24,822 nucleotides of DNA. It comes from a virus. Within the stretch, counting starts at the first letter, position 1, and every line of letters begins with the position of its first letter. The stretch is taken from the IMG/VR virus record IMGVR_UViG_3300026512_000057, positions 1 to 24,822 of that record, one strand, 5' to 3'. Shown here piece after piece: positions 6,189 to 14,239 of this stretch. The position numbers and the translations under genes were made by a program. The notes beneath the pieces were generated by a model. That model was given only the letters and a program-made list of their open reading frames with translations, searched no databases and was not told the DNA's origin.

Positions 6189-6226
6189 GGTTTAGCAAAA
6201 ATACTCTAAACCGTATATTCTTTTTT
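6189..6226 (+). terminator. weak intrinsic terminator between early and structural modules
   Basis: GGTTTAG (6189-6195) and CTAAACC (6206-6212) form a 7-bp stem with a 10-nt loop, followed after 8 nt by T6 (6221-6226). The gap between stem and T-run makes it imperfect. The 6175-6278 gap contains this hairpin and an AT-rich ATATAAAAAT near 6250 that could be a -10 box for the portal gene. No matching -35 is seen. Confidence 0.4.
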
Positions 6227-6278
6227 CCTCAACTTCTGTAATACTACAAGATATAAAAATATTTAGTAGGTTACAAAG

Positions 6279-7574
6279 TTGAAAAATAAACAACAACACA
6301 AAAAAAACTTTTCAAAATCTAAACAAACTCAAACTAAAGCTAGTGATGGATTTTCTAACATAGCTAAAGGTATTGGTGGCAAAAAAGATATTTTACAAAA
6401 TTTAGATTTTAAAAGAACCTCACTAAATCTAGCTAAAAACTATGAACTAGCTGAAGAGTTATATCTGTATAACTGGTTAGTAGGTAATATAGCTGATATT
6501 CCAGCTAATGAAGTAACTAGAGAATGGTGTGAGATAACTTCAGCTAATTCAGATGATGAGTTAAAATCAGTTTTAAAACTTCTAAAAGATTTACAAATCA
6601 AACAACAAATTAAAACGGCTCACGCTTACGCTGATTTATTTGGTGGTTGTGCTTTGTATATGGTTGTAAATGATGGAAATAGTCAAGATAAACCACTAAA
6701 TCTAAAAACTATAAAAAAGGGTTCATTTAAAAAACTTAGAGTTTTAGAACCAGCTCACTTAATACCAGTTATTACAAATCTTGAAGAGTCTGAATATTAT
6801 ACTTTGTTTGGTTCTACTGAAAATCTAACTATACACAAATCAAGACTTCTTATCTTTAGAGGTTTAGAACTTACACAAAATAAAAGAGTAGAACATAATT
6901 ATTGGGGTGGCTCAAAAGTACAAAGAAGTATAGAGCCTATTATCGCAAGTGATACAACTATAAACGCTATTGTAAATATGCTTACTGAAACTAATGTAAA
7001 TGTATATAAGATGGAGGGCTTAACTGATTTAGCTATTGATGACGCTGACGAGGACGCTATAAAAAGAATCCAAATCATAGACACTATGAAATCTTATCTA
7101 AATGCTATTGTACTTGATTCAAAAGATGATTTTGTAAAAAGAACAAATGATTTTAAAGATTTACATCAAATAGATGATAAAACATTGATTCGTGTAAGTG
7201 GTTCGGCTGAAATTCCAGCTACTTTACTTTTTGGCAAATCACCTGATGGACAAAATGCAACTGGTTCGGCTGACTTTAAAAACTTCTACAACCGTATAAA
7301 AAGAATCCAAATAGACAAAATAGAACCAAAACTTGAAACACTTTTAAAAGTTGCTTCATATTCATTATATGGAAATGATTTAGAAGAGGTTTCTATCGTA
7401 TGGAATCCACTAGAGCAAGAAACAAGAAAAGAGATAGCTGATACTTCAAAAGTTAAAGCTGATGAACTTAGTGTTTTAGTAAATTCTGGAATCCTTACAA
7501 CTGCTGAAGCAAAACAGAAACTAAAAAATAATAGTGCTGAATACTCTTTTTTAAAGGTTGAAGATGAAAAATAA
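6279..7574 (+). CDS. phage portal protein (DUF1073 family)
   Basis: A 431-residue protein. Its body matches the DUF1073/HI1409-type portals, with an early LYNWLVGNIADIPANEVTRE, the DLFGGCALYMV strand, and KSPDGQNATGSADFKNFYNR near residue 330. Portals form the dodecameric ring at the capsid vertex through which DNA is packed and ejected. The start is TTG, with AGTAGG (6266-6271) 7 nt upstream and no nearby in-frame ATG; the first 35 residues are Lys/Gln-rich. It opens the late operon. No terminase gene is present upstream, where it is normally found. Confidence 0.9.
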   Translation: MKNKQQHKKNFSKSKQTQTKASDGFSNIAKGIGGKKDILQNLDFKRTSLNLAKNYELAEELYLYNWLVGNIADIPANEVTREWCEITSANSDDELKSVLKLLKDLQIKQQIKTAHAYADLFGGCALYMVVNDGNSQDKPLNLKTIKKGSFKKLRVLEPAHLIPVITNLEESEYYTLFGSTENLTIHKSRLLIFRGLELTQNKRVEHNYWGGSKVQRSIEPIIASDTTINAIVNMLTETNVNVYKMEGLTDLAIDDADEDAIKRIQIIDTMKSYLNAIVLDSKDDFVKRTNDFKDLHQIDDKTLIRVSGSAEIPATLLFGKSPDGQNATGSADFKNFYNRIKRIQIDKIEPKLETLLKVASYSLYGNDLEEVSIVWNPLEQETRKEIADTSKVKADELSVLVNSGILTTAEAKQKLKNNSAEYSFLKVEDEK

Positions 7575-8730
7575 AAAACTATTTGGAAGAGATAACAACT
7601 TAACTATTTTAGATAAAAAGTTAAATGAAAACGGTTATCTAGTTGTAAAATGTATTTTTGCAAGAACTGGAATACAAGAGCGTTACGGTGCTGAAATAAA
7701 TGAAGATTTTGAAGCTACTAAACTATATAAAGAATACCGTTCACCTGAAGAGGTTTTTAAACCTGAAGTAATTGAAGCATTTAAAAATATAGTTATCACA
7801 AACGACCACCCTCACCAACTGCTAAACTCACAAAACACAAAATTCCACGCTATCGGCTTTGTATCTTCACCAGTTCAAGTAGTAGATGATTCATATTTAG
7901 AGTGTGAGATAACTATATATGATGATTCTACTATTGAAGATATACAAGCTGGTAAGGTGGAGCTTTCGGCTGGATATTTATACAACCTTGAAGTTGTTGA
8001 AAATCCAAACTATGACTATATCCAAACGGATATTAAACCAAATCATATAGCTATTGTAAAGGCTGGGCGTTGTGGCTCTAAATGTTCTTTAGCTATTGAT
8101 AACAAACCAAAACTAAATAAAGGAAAATGTATGAAAGTAATATTTAAAAGAGTGTTGCCTGATGGAACTGAAGAAATCGTTTCTGAAGTTGAAGTTGAAA
8201 ATGAAGAGTTAGCTAAAAATCTTCAAGGTGTAGCTGATATTTTACATGAAGCTACTAAAACTGTAAAAGCAAATGATGAAGATGAGATTAAAGCTAAAGA
8301 TGATGAGATTGAAGCTTTAAAAACTGAATCAAAAACAAAAGATGAAACTATTGATAAGCTACAAGCTGATATAGACACAAACAAAGGTAAAGAGGTAGCT
8401 ACTGATTCTAAAATAGTTTTAGCAATGGCTACTGATTTAGCTAGTGTTATGATGGTAGCTAAAGATAGTGGTATTGGGTGTGTTGGTAAAGATAGCTTAT
8501 CTATTAAAAAAGAGGTTATCGCTAAGTATCAACCTGATTTAGATTTAACTGGTAAATCTGATGAGTATGTAGGTTATGCGTTTGATAATGTTGCTTCACA
8601 ACTTAAAAATGCTGATGATTCTTATCTTAAAGGGTTAGATTTAAAACCAACACCAGCTTTAGATGAAGCTCAAAAAGAAGTAGTTGAAGCAAAAAATAAA
8701 TTTGAAGAAAAATTTGGAGGTAATCAATAA
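7564..8730 (+). CDS. head maturation protease (DUF2213) fused to a scaffold domain
   Basis: A 388-residue protein. Residues about 25-180 are the DUF2213 protease-like domain, with NDHP (near 80), ELSAGY (near 133) and PNHIAIV...GRCG (near 159-171). Residues about 190-388 form an acidic, Lys/Glu-rich coiled coil (about 235-275) and a helical tail, as expected of a capsid scaffold. I chose ATG 7564 because AAAGG at 7553-7557 then sits 6 nt away; the in-frame TTG at 7558 abuts it. It overlaps the portal gene by 11 nt. An internal ATG at 8131 with its own ribosome binding site may yield the scaffold alone. Confidence 0.85.
   Translation: MKNKKLFGRDNNLTILDKKLNENGYLVVKCIFARTGIQERYGAEINEDFEATKLYKEYRSPEEVFKPEVIEAFKNIVITNDHPHQLLNSQNTKFHAIGFVSSPVQVVDDSYLECEITIYDDSTIEDIQAGKVELSAGYLYNLEVVENPNYDYIQTDIKPNHIAIVKAGRCGSKCSLAIDNKPKLNKGKCMKVIFKRVLPDGTEEIVSEVEVENEELAKNLQGVADILHEATKTVKANDEDEIKAKDDEIEALKTESKTKDETIDKLQADIDTNKGKEVATDSKIVLAMATDLASVMMVAKDSGIGCVGKDSLSIKKEVIAKYQPDLDLTGKSDEYVGYAFDNVASQLKNADDSYLKGLDLKPTPALDEAQKEVVEAKNKFEEKFGGNQ
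8121..8133 (+). promoter_or_regulatory. internal ribosome binding site and start for a nested scaffold protein
   Basis: AGGA (8121-8124), 6 nt, then an in-frame ATG (8131-8133) at Met190 of the protease-scaffold protein, exactly where the protease domain ends and the scaffold region begins. Translation from here would give a 199-residue scaffold ending at 8730. Nested scaffold genes are established in lambda (C/Nu3). Use of this start is inference. Confidence 0.55.
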
Positions 8731-9182
8731 TGGGTGCAAGTATTCAAGGTAAATATGGAAAAAGAGAAAAAGGCTTTTTAGGTGGTATTGCTAACAGTAA
8801 TCCTATAACAAGTGATAATAATGTAGCTGGTGAAGATACAAAACTAGGTAAATTTGTTAAAACAAGCGTACTAGGTGCTATTGCTTTAACTGGTGCTTCT
8901 GATGTAGTTGCTGGAGTAGTTACAAAAACTGACGCACTAGCTACGGTTGATGTAAAAAGTGGCTCAAATGTTACTCTTTTAAAGGGTGGTTCTGTTTTTG
9001 TAAATTGTGAAACTGCTTGTACTAAAGGTGCAAAAGTTTTTGTTAGACATACTGAAAACGGTGCTTTAAAAGTTGGTGATGTTAGAAGTGATTTAGATAC
9101 AGATAAAGCTGTTGAAATCAACGGTACATTTTCTGAAACTCTTGGTTCTGCTGGAATAGTAGAAATCCAAATAAACTTATAA
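8730..9182 (+). CDS. capsid cement/decoration protein
   Basis: A 150-residue, Gly/Thr/Val-rich beta protein with a Gly-rich N-terminal arm (MGASIQGKYGKREKGFLGG) and a beta-barrel-like core (FVKTSVLGAIALTGASDVVA). Position between scaffold and major capsid and overall character match structural cement proteins (gp24/DUF2190-like) that sit on the capsid lattice and stabilise it. GGAGG (8716-8720) precedes the ATG, which overlaps the previous stop by one base. The family call rests on context and composition more than on motifs. Confidence 0.65.
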   Translation: MGASIQGKYGKREKGFLGGIANSNPITSDNNVAGEDTKLGKFVKTSVLGAIALTGASDVVAGVVTKTDALATVDVKSGSNVTLLKGGSVFVNCETACTKGAKVFVRHTENGALKVGDVRSDLDTDKAVEINGTFSETLGSAGIVEIQINL

Positions 9183-9195
9183 TAAAGGTAAAAAT

Positions 9196-10155
9196 ATGAA
9201 AAGAAATAAATTATTTTCAAGTGTAGTAGCTGGTTTAGTTGCGAGTGATACTATTGCTGATGTAAACCCTGAAAATGTTGCTTCAGCTCTTGTAAGAGTA
9301 GAAACTGAAGCTTATAAAGCTGATTATGAAGATATAGTTTTTAATGAACTATTTCCTATTGTAAACTTAAATGATAGAACTGCTACAAGTTTTGGATTTT
9401 ACTATGTTACTGAAGCTGGTAAAGCTCAACTTTCTAAGCCTGATGGTGCTATTGCATGGGTTGATTCTTTTGTAGGTATGAAACAAGCTCCACTTCATGA
9501 TGGTAATGTAGGGTATAAATATACTTTAAAAGAACTTGAAAGAGTTGGTAAACTTGGAACTTCACTAGATAGTTTAAAAGTTGAAACTGCTATACAAGCT
9601 ACACTTTCACTAGCACAAGAGATAGCTTTTTACGGTGATAAATCAAGAGGAATAGTAGGTTTCTTTAACAACCCTGATGTTCCTTCAGTTAGTCCTTTAG
9701 CTGGTGCAGATGGTAACAACTGGGCGAGTAAAACACCGAAAGAGATTTTAGCTGATATAAACCACCTTTTCGCTACTGCATTTAAAACAACAAAACAACA
9801 AGAATTTAAAGCTGGTTCTAAAACAAACAGATTGATTTTACCAACTGACAAATGGAGCTATATCGCAACAACTCCACTAAATGATAATAGTGATACAACT
9901 ATCTTAGATTTTATCGTTTCAAAAAGTGCGTTTTTAACTTCTAAAGATAATGTTATTGCTTCAGCTCAAATTTCAGGCGATACTATGAGAATCTATCAAA
10001 AAGATAAAAAGAAGTTATCTTTTTACTGGGGACACACTATCAACTTTAAAGCTCCACAAGCTGACGACTTACAGTTTAAAGTTCCAGCTGATTTTTCAAT
10101 AGGTGGTTTAGCTCTTAGAAAACCGTTAAGTTGTTGGGATATGGAGGGTATTTAG
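9196..10155 (+). CDS. major capsid protein (DUF2184)
   Basis: A 319-residue protein with the DUF2184 layout: an N-terminal arm (about 1-40), VETEAYKADYEDIVFNELFP, the E-loop/P-domain region with KQAPLHDGNVGYKYTLKELE, and a C-terminal FSIGGLALRKPLSCWDMEG. This is an HK97-fold subunit forming the head shell. AAAGG precedes the ATG in AATAAAGGTAAAAATATG. The length is typical. No separate protease-cleaved delta domain is evident, in keeping with a separate scaffold. Confidence 0.9.
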   Translation: MKRNKLFSSVVAGLVASDTIADVNPENVASALVRVETEAYKADYEDIVFNELFPIVNLNDRTATSFGFYYVTEAGKAQLSKPDGAIAWVDSFVGMKQAPLHDGNVGYKYTLKELERVGKLGTSLDSLKVETAIQATLSLAQEIAFYGDKSRGIVGFFNNPDVPSVSPLAGADGNNWASKTPKEILADINHLFATAFKTTKQQEFKAGSKTNRLILPTDKWSYIATTPLNDNSDTTILDFIVSKSAFLTSKDNVIASAQISGDTMRIYQKDKKKLSFYWGHTINFKAPQADDLQFKVPADFSIGGLALRKPLSCWDMEGI

Positions 10156-10509
10156 ATGAAAGTAACTAACATATCAAAAAGACTTATAGTCTTAAACTAC
10201 AAAGATGATAAAGAGGGGTTTAAAACTCTTTCTTTGGGTGCTGGTGAAAGTGCTGAAGTTGAAGCTTTACAAGATGGTGATGTAGCTTTTTATGTAAAAA
10301 AAGGTTCTATTGAAGTTGAAAAAGTAGAAGTTAAAAAAACAGTTGAACCAGTTGTTTTACCAGCTGAACCAACTGAAGAAAATCTTACTGCTATGACTGT
10401 AAAAGATTTAAGAAGATACTGTAAAGAAAATGAGATAAAAATACCTAAAAATACTGATGAAGCTGGTGTTGTTACTCTTATCTTAAATTCTTTAGAACCT
10501 AAAGAGTAG
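10156..10509 (+). CDS. head-associated protein with a HeH/LEM-like C-terminus
   Basis: A 117-residue protein in two parts. A beta-rich N-terminal half (about 1-55) is followed by a Val/Glu/Pro linker. A roughly 35-residue helical end (LTAMTVKDLRRYCKENEIKI, then KNTDEAGVVTLIL) resembles HeH/LEM or SAP-like motifs, which commonly bind DNA or peptides and occur in small phage head proteins next to the capsid gene. It starts right after the capsid stop, with GGAGGG at 10143-10148. It is probably a head-completion or vertex accessory protein; the exact role is unknown. Confidence 0.6.
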   Translation: MKVTNISKRLIVLNYKDDKEGFKTLSLGAGESAEVEALQDGDVAFYVKKGSIEVEKVEVKKTVEPVVLPAEPTEENLTAMTVKDLRRYCKENEIKIPKNTDEAGVVTLILNSLEPKE

Positions 10510-10516
10510 GTATCAG

Positions 10517-10876
10517 ATGGACGCTACAACTTTTAAAGCTAGATATAAAGAGTTTGAAAATGTAGCTGATGAAGATATTACAATGCACTTAGAAGAGTGT
10601 TCTACTCTTCTAAATGCTTCAAAACTTGGAGCAAAATATCAACAATTACTTTTTCTTTTAACGGCTCATGAGTTACACCTACAAGCAAATCCAACTAATG
10701 AAGCTGGTGTTGTTGTAAGTAGAGCTATTGAGGGTGGAAGTATATCTATAAAAAATATAGCTACAAATGAGAGAGATTTATACTACTCTAAAAGCTCATA
10801 CGGTTTAAAGTATTTAGCACTTAAAAAAAGTGTTCGTTTTGTTGGTGCTGTATTATGCGAATCAAAGCTAAATTAA
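10517..10876 (+). CDS. head-tail connector adaptor (DUF4054-like)
   Basis: A 119-residue, mainly helical protein beginning DATTFKARYKEFENVADEDI, then a TAHELHLQA helix and a VSRAIEGGSISIKN segment. This is the DUF4054/gp6-like pattern of adaptor proteins that dock beneath the portal ring. Position after the capsid and before the neck genes agrees. Its 3' end overlaps the next gene by 22 nt. Confidence 0.75.
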   Translation: MDATTFKARYKEFENVADEDITMHLEECSTLLNASKLGAKYQQLLFLLTAHELHLQANPTNEAGVVVSRAIEGGSISIKNIATNERDLYYSKSSYGLKYLALKKSVRFVGAVLCESKLN

Positions 10877-11277
10877 AATCAAAAAGACTTAATGCAAAAC
10901 TTTTTAAAGATTTAAAGAGATTAGAATCCACTATAAAAGCTGGTTATCCTGATAAAAATCCTAAATCACATGAAAAAGATTTAAACGGTGATTCAGCTTT
11001 ATACAAAGCTTACGAAATAAATTTTTCAAATAAAAACTTCATACCGTATCTTCAAATTTCCTACGATAACAATATAATCAAGTATAAAAAAAGTTTTGTG
11101 AAAATTGCTAAATCAAAAGTAAGAAAACAAGATAAAGAAAAGAAAAAACTAGGTGAAATTATGGTTAAAGATATTCAAAACACTATTTCAAGTATTCAAT
11201 ACACACCAGTATCTACAAATAAGGGCTGTATCTTTGGAGCTGTTAGCTTCAGTATAGACAAAAAGGTTAAGAAGTGA
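10855..11277 (+). CDS. neck/tail completion protein (gp10-like)
   Basis: A 140-residue, very basic protein with a Lys-rich helical N-terminus (KLKSKRLNAKLFKDLKRLES), a GYPDKN segment, a central AYEINF strand, and two helices around KEKKKLGEIMVKDIQNTISS. The layout matches HK97 gp10-like tail-completion or minor tail proteins, which join the tail tube to the neck. It overlaps the adaptor gene by 22 nt and the next gene by 4 nt. The call is from context plus fold pattern. Confidence 0.6.
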   Translation: MRIKAKLKSKRLNAKLFKDLKRLESTIKAGYPDKNPKSHEKDLNGDSALYKAYEINFSNKNFIPYLQISYDNNIIKYKKSFVKIAKSKVRKQDKEKKKLGEIMVKDIQNTISSIQYTPVSTNKGCIFGAVSFSIDKKVKK

Positions 11278-11597
11278 TTGAAGCTATGCAAATCTTTAAA
11301 GATGAAATCAAAGAGTACACTATACAAAGATTAGATTCTTTAACTACTACACCTGATGGAAAACAAATCAAAAATAAAACTTCACATACTGTAAATCTAG
11401 CTATCTATAACAAAGGTAAAAAAGTAGTACGAAAAGAAAAAGAAGATTCTTATACTATATCTACTATTCATATTTATAGTGATAAAGATGTTTTATCTTT
11501 ACTGGATGAAATCACACTTGATAATCTTACTTATATTATTTTAGATGAAAAAACAAAAGGTGATTATAGTTTTTATAGAGGTGTAGCAAATGTATAA
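11274..11597 (+). CDS. head-tail connector, stopper-like
   Basis: A 107-residue beta-rich protein. The GTG start (11274) overlaps the previous stop as GTGA, with AAGG 7 nt upstream; ATG 11286 is an alternative. The SYTISTIHIYSDKDVLSLLD and DNLTYIILDEKTKG segments fit the small beta-barrel of head-completion stopper proteins that plug the connector after packaging. The assignment rests mainly on position between the gp10-like and gp12-like genes. Confidence 0.55.
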   Translation: MIEAMQIFKDEIKEYTIQRLDSLTTTPDGKQIKNKTSHTVNLAIYNKGKKVVRKEKEDSYTISTIHIYSDKDVLSLLDEITLDNLTYIILDEKTKGDYSFYRGVANV

Positions 11598-12075
11598 AAA
11601 TACTATGATTCTTTTAGTATCTTATATCAAAAGTATAAAACCTGATTTAGAAGTTTTTGACGCTACAACTGAATTTAAAGAGCCTGAAAATTATGCTTCA
11701 ATATATATAACTTCTATCACACCTACTACACCTTATGAAAACTGGATTGATTCAAATACTAAAGATGATGATACAAAAACTTTCACTTATAAAGAAACTA
11801 GCTACATAAATATTAGAGTTGATTTTAGAGGTGATGAAGCGAGTGAAAATATGGCTCTTTTTAAAAGTTCTTTTGTAAGAGAAATACAACAAGCACTTTT
11901 ACAAGAAGCTGGTTTTGGTTATTTAGGATTAAGCCCTATTAGTCCTATAAACAGTTTAAGAGATTCAAAAGTGAAGCAAGGCATGACTGTATCTCTTAAA
12001 CTTATAAGTTCTGAAATTGTTGTTGATGAGAGTCAAATAGTAAAACAAACAGAAATTACAGTTTCAAAAATTTAA
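11590..12075 (+). CDS. neck terminator protein (gp12/LIC_12616-like)
   Basis: A 161-residue protein with an N-terminal helix (LLVSYIKSIKPDLEVFDA), a PYENWID segment near 46, a long strand pair around TSYINIRVDFRG, and LRDSKVKQGMTVSLKL near 125. The pattern matches LIC_12616/phage neck terminator proteins, which cap the top of the contractile tail and connect it to the head. It overlaps the upstream gene by 8 nt. Confidence 0.7.
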   Translation: MYKNTMILLVSYIKSIKPDLEVFDATTEFKEPENYASIYITSITPTTPYENWIDSNTKDDDTKTFTYKETSYINIRVDFRGDEASENMALFKSSFVREIQQALLQEAGFGYLGLSPISPINSLRDSKVKQGMTVSLKLISSEIVVDESQIVKQTEITVSKI

Positions 12076-12090
12076 AACAAGGAAATAAAA

Positions 12091-13146
12091 ATGGCTGAAA
12101 ATATAATAAGTGTAGGTGCTTCGACAATATCACATAAAAGTTACCCTAAAACTGCTTTTGATAGTGTGTTGATTTTAACAGATAAGGCTACTTTTGATGA
12201 ACCGTTTAGAGTGTATCAAAGCTCAACTGGTTTTTTAGAAGATAATACTCATGATGATTTAGTACAAGCTGGTACTTTAATCTTTATGCAAGAACCAAAA
12301 CTTACAACTGTAATAGTTGCTAAGACTGATGATTCTAATGATGATGTAGGTGCTTTAGCTGTAAAAATGGTAGATTTAGACTCTATCTTAGATACTGACT
12401 TCTTTACTGTTGTTGTTGTTTCAGCACATTCAGATGATCAACTGCTAGAATTAGCTAAATATGTAGAAACTCAAGAAATGATGTATTCAGCTTATACTGC
12501 AAATAGTGCCGTTATATCTACTGATACAACTGATTTAGCTTCAAGAGTTAAGGCTATTGGGTTAAGACATACTTTTGTTTCTTATCATGCTACAAAAAGA
12601 TTAGATTGTGCTTTTATATCAAGATTTTTAGGTGAAAAAATCGGTTTGGTATCTGCTAAATTTCTTGTTTTATCGGGAATTGACGCAAGTGAACTTTCTA
12701 CAAGTGAGATGACAAATCTTTTAAATAAAAATTGTAATGTTTATGATAGAGAGCGTAAAAAGTATATTTTCACTAAACAAGGTACAACTGCAAGTAATGA
12801 AAATATTAAAAGTGTAGCTGGTGAAATCTTTATAAGTGTTACTTGTATTGAAGCTATCTATGAAATCCTACTTAACAACTCAAACATATCTTTTAATAAA
12901 AAAGATATTAGAAAGCTAACAACTGCGATAAATACAAGACTTAGAATCGCTCAAAATCAAAAAATCATAGCTGAAGATGACCCTGAAGCTGGAGCTGGTT
13001 TTTTAATCAATATCACACCTTTAAGAGCTGAATCAAAACTAGAGTTTGATATAAAATATCTTGACGCTGGAACTGTTAAATTTGTAAGTTTAAAATTTAC
13101 GGCTTTTAAAGATGATACACAATTTAATTTAGAAAGAGAGGCGTAA
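12091..13146 (+). CDS. contractile tail sheath protein (DUF3383)
   Basis: A 351-residue protein starting in the typical sheath manner, with an N-terminal strand region (ENIISVGASTISHKSYPKTA), a Rossmann-like middle (FFTVVVVSAHSDDQLLELAK), and a C-terminal domain with RLRIAQNQKIIAEDDP and strand KLEFDIKYLDAGTVKFVSL. This is the DUF3383 sheath family and shows the tail is contractile. It is at the short end for sheaths, so surface domains are minimal. AAGGAA precedes the ATG. Confidence 0.85.
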   Translation: MAENIISVGASTISHKSYPKTAFDSVLILTDKATFDEPFRVYQSSTGFLEDNTHDDLVQAGTLIFMQEPKLTTVIVAKTDDSNDDVGALAVKMVDLDSILDTDFFTVVVVSAHSDDQLLELAKYVETQEMMYSAYTANSAVISTDTTDLASRVKAIGLRHTFVSYHATKRLDCAFISRFLGEKIGLVSAKFLVLSGIDASELSTSEMTNLLNKNCNVYDRERKKYIFTKQGTTASNENIKSVAGEIFISVTCIEAIYEILLNNSNISFNKKDIRKLTTAINTRLRIAQNQKIIAEDDPEAGAGFLINITPLRAESKLEFDIKYLDAGTVKFVSLKFTAFKDDTQFNLEREA

Positions 13147-13149
13147 AAG

Positions 13150-13554
13150 ATGGCTGATAAAATAATAAGTTTAGATAGTGCTTACCTTAATGTAGGTGGT
13201 TTAGAAATTACTGGTTTTGGTGAGGACGCTATAACTATTCCAACACCTGAAAGTAAAGTAATCTCTAAAAAAGGTTTAGATGGTGTAGCGTGGTTAAAAC
13301 AAAATAAAAAAAGTCAAGAAGTAGAAGTTACAGTTAATTTACTAGCTGATAGTGAATCTGTAAAAGTGCTAAAAGGTTTTGAACTAACTGGCGTGATTGT
13401 ACCTTTTCTTTTTACATGGGAAGATTTAGGAATAGTAGTAGAAGCTTTAAATTCAAGAGTTGAAGAAAATGGAGAACTAAAAGTTGGTACTGAAATGCCT
13501 GAAGTATCTTTTAAAATCACTATAAAAGATATTATTGAAGTTAAAGGGCTGTAA
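13150..13554 (+). CDS. tail tube protein (DUF3277-like)
   Basis: A 134-residue beta-rich protein directly after the sheath gene. The pattern (LDSAYLNVGGLEITGFGEDA, then GLDGVAWLKQNKKSQEVEV and a C-terminal EVSFKITIKDI strand) matches DUF3277-type tube subunits, whose hexameric rings stack inside the sheath. Its stop overlaps the next start as TAATG. Confidence 0.8.
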   Translation: MADKIISLDSAYLNVGGLEITGFGEDAITIPTPESKVISKKGLDGVAWLKQNKKSQEVEVTVNLLADSESVKVLKGFELTGVIVPFLFTWEDLGIVVEALNSRVEENGELKVGTEMPEVSFKITIKDIIEVKGL

Positions 13555-13973
13555 TGAATAAGTTAAGCCCTGAAGCGAAAAAAAAAGCAAGTGATGAAAA
13601 GATTGAAGAGCTTAAAAAAAAGTATGTAGTTAGAAACTTTAAAACTACAACTGAATCTTTTAAATTTATGAAAAAGATAGCTAAAACAGTATCAAGCATA
13701 GATAACTTAGAAGATATGAAAGATGAGGATATTCTAGCTTTATTTGATGTATTTGATGAGAAAGTTATTAAATATGTAGTTTCTACTTTTATTTTAGTTC
13801 GTGGTGAAAAAAAGAATACACCAGTTGATTATGAAAAAGAGTTTATAGGTGAGTTTGAAACTCTTATGACTTTGTTTATGATGGCTATTCAACACTTAAT
13901 AGGTAAGGCAAATGGTGAGGGAAAGCAACAAGCAACACCAACACAAGGGATAAAATCACAAAAAAGAGCTTAG
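13554..13973 (+). CDS. tail assembly chaperone, short form (gpG-like)
   Basis: A 139-residue charged helical protein between tube and tape-measure genes, the standard place of the tail assembly chaperone. It coats the tape measure and recruits tube subunits but is not in the virion. AAAGGG precedes the TAATG-coupled start. Near the end, G GGA AAG at 13919-13925 is a canonical -1 slippery heptamer. Ribosomes that slip read on to 14236 and make a 227-residue long form; those that do not stop at TAG 13971-13973. Confidence 0.8.
   Translation: MNKLSPEAKKKASDEKIEELKKKYVVRNFKTTTESFKFMKKIAKTVSSIDNLEDMKDEDILALFDVFDEKVIKYVVSTFILVRGEKKNTPVDYEKEFIGEFETLMTLFMMAIQHLIGKANGEGKQQATPTQGIKSQKRA
13919..13925 (+). 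promoter_or_regulatory. programmed -1 ribosomal frameshift site, GGGAAAG
   Basis: Zero-frame reading is G GGA AAG, a perfect X XXY YYZ heptamer identical to the lambda G/GT slippery sequence. In the -1 frame the last stop (TGA 13916-13918) ends immediately before it, and the frame is then open to 14236. The zero frame ends 46 nt after the heptamer. No strong downstream pseudoknot was found by eye. Confidence 0.8.
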
Positions 13974-14236
13974 AAATAATCTCTAAAAGTGGTTTAAGCG
14001 TTATAGAAATACGCTGTTTAGCTTTGGTAAAAGCTGGGCTTATCTCTTATGAAAAAGTGATAAATATGAAGTTTAAAGAGTTTGAAAAGTTAGAGAAATT
14101 TAATTTGATGACTAAAGAAATTGAGGAGTTACACTACAACGAAAATAACTCTTCTTTTAAAGGTGATGATAAACCAACTGAATCAAATTCAAAAGGTTTA
14201 ACTATTAAAAATGATGGAAGTTACAAAAGGAACTAA
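13925..14236 (+). CDS. frameshift extension of the tail assembly chaperone (T domain of gpGT-like)
   Basis: This frame has no ribosome binding site of its own until an internal ATG at 14051; GTG 14024 is also possible. It is continuous with the -1 frame from the slippery site. After GGA AAG, reading resumes at GCA 13925 and adds 103 residues, giving a 227-residue fusion of 124 + 103. The extension has an HTH-like helical part (LEIISKSGLSVIEIRCLALV), then KVINMKFKEFEKLEKFNLM and a Ser/Asn/Lys-rich tail. In lambda the T domain binds the tail tube protein. It ends 3 nt before the tape-measure ATG. Confidence 0.75.
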   Translation, partial: ATSNTNTRDKITKKSLEIISKSGLSVIEIRCLALVKAGLISYEKVINMKFKEFEKLEKFNLMTKEIEELHYNENNSSFKGDDKPTESNSKGLTIKNDGSYKRN

Positions 14237-14239
14237 CAA

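Noticed and set aside
6279-7574. Anti-CBASS (Acb1-type) function
   Set aside because: The DUF1073 label is sometimes linked with Acb1 in databases, but this protein has portal length, portal motifs and portal position. No HxT phosphodiesterase pair was seen.
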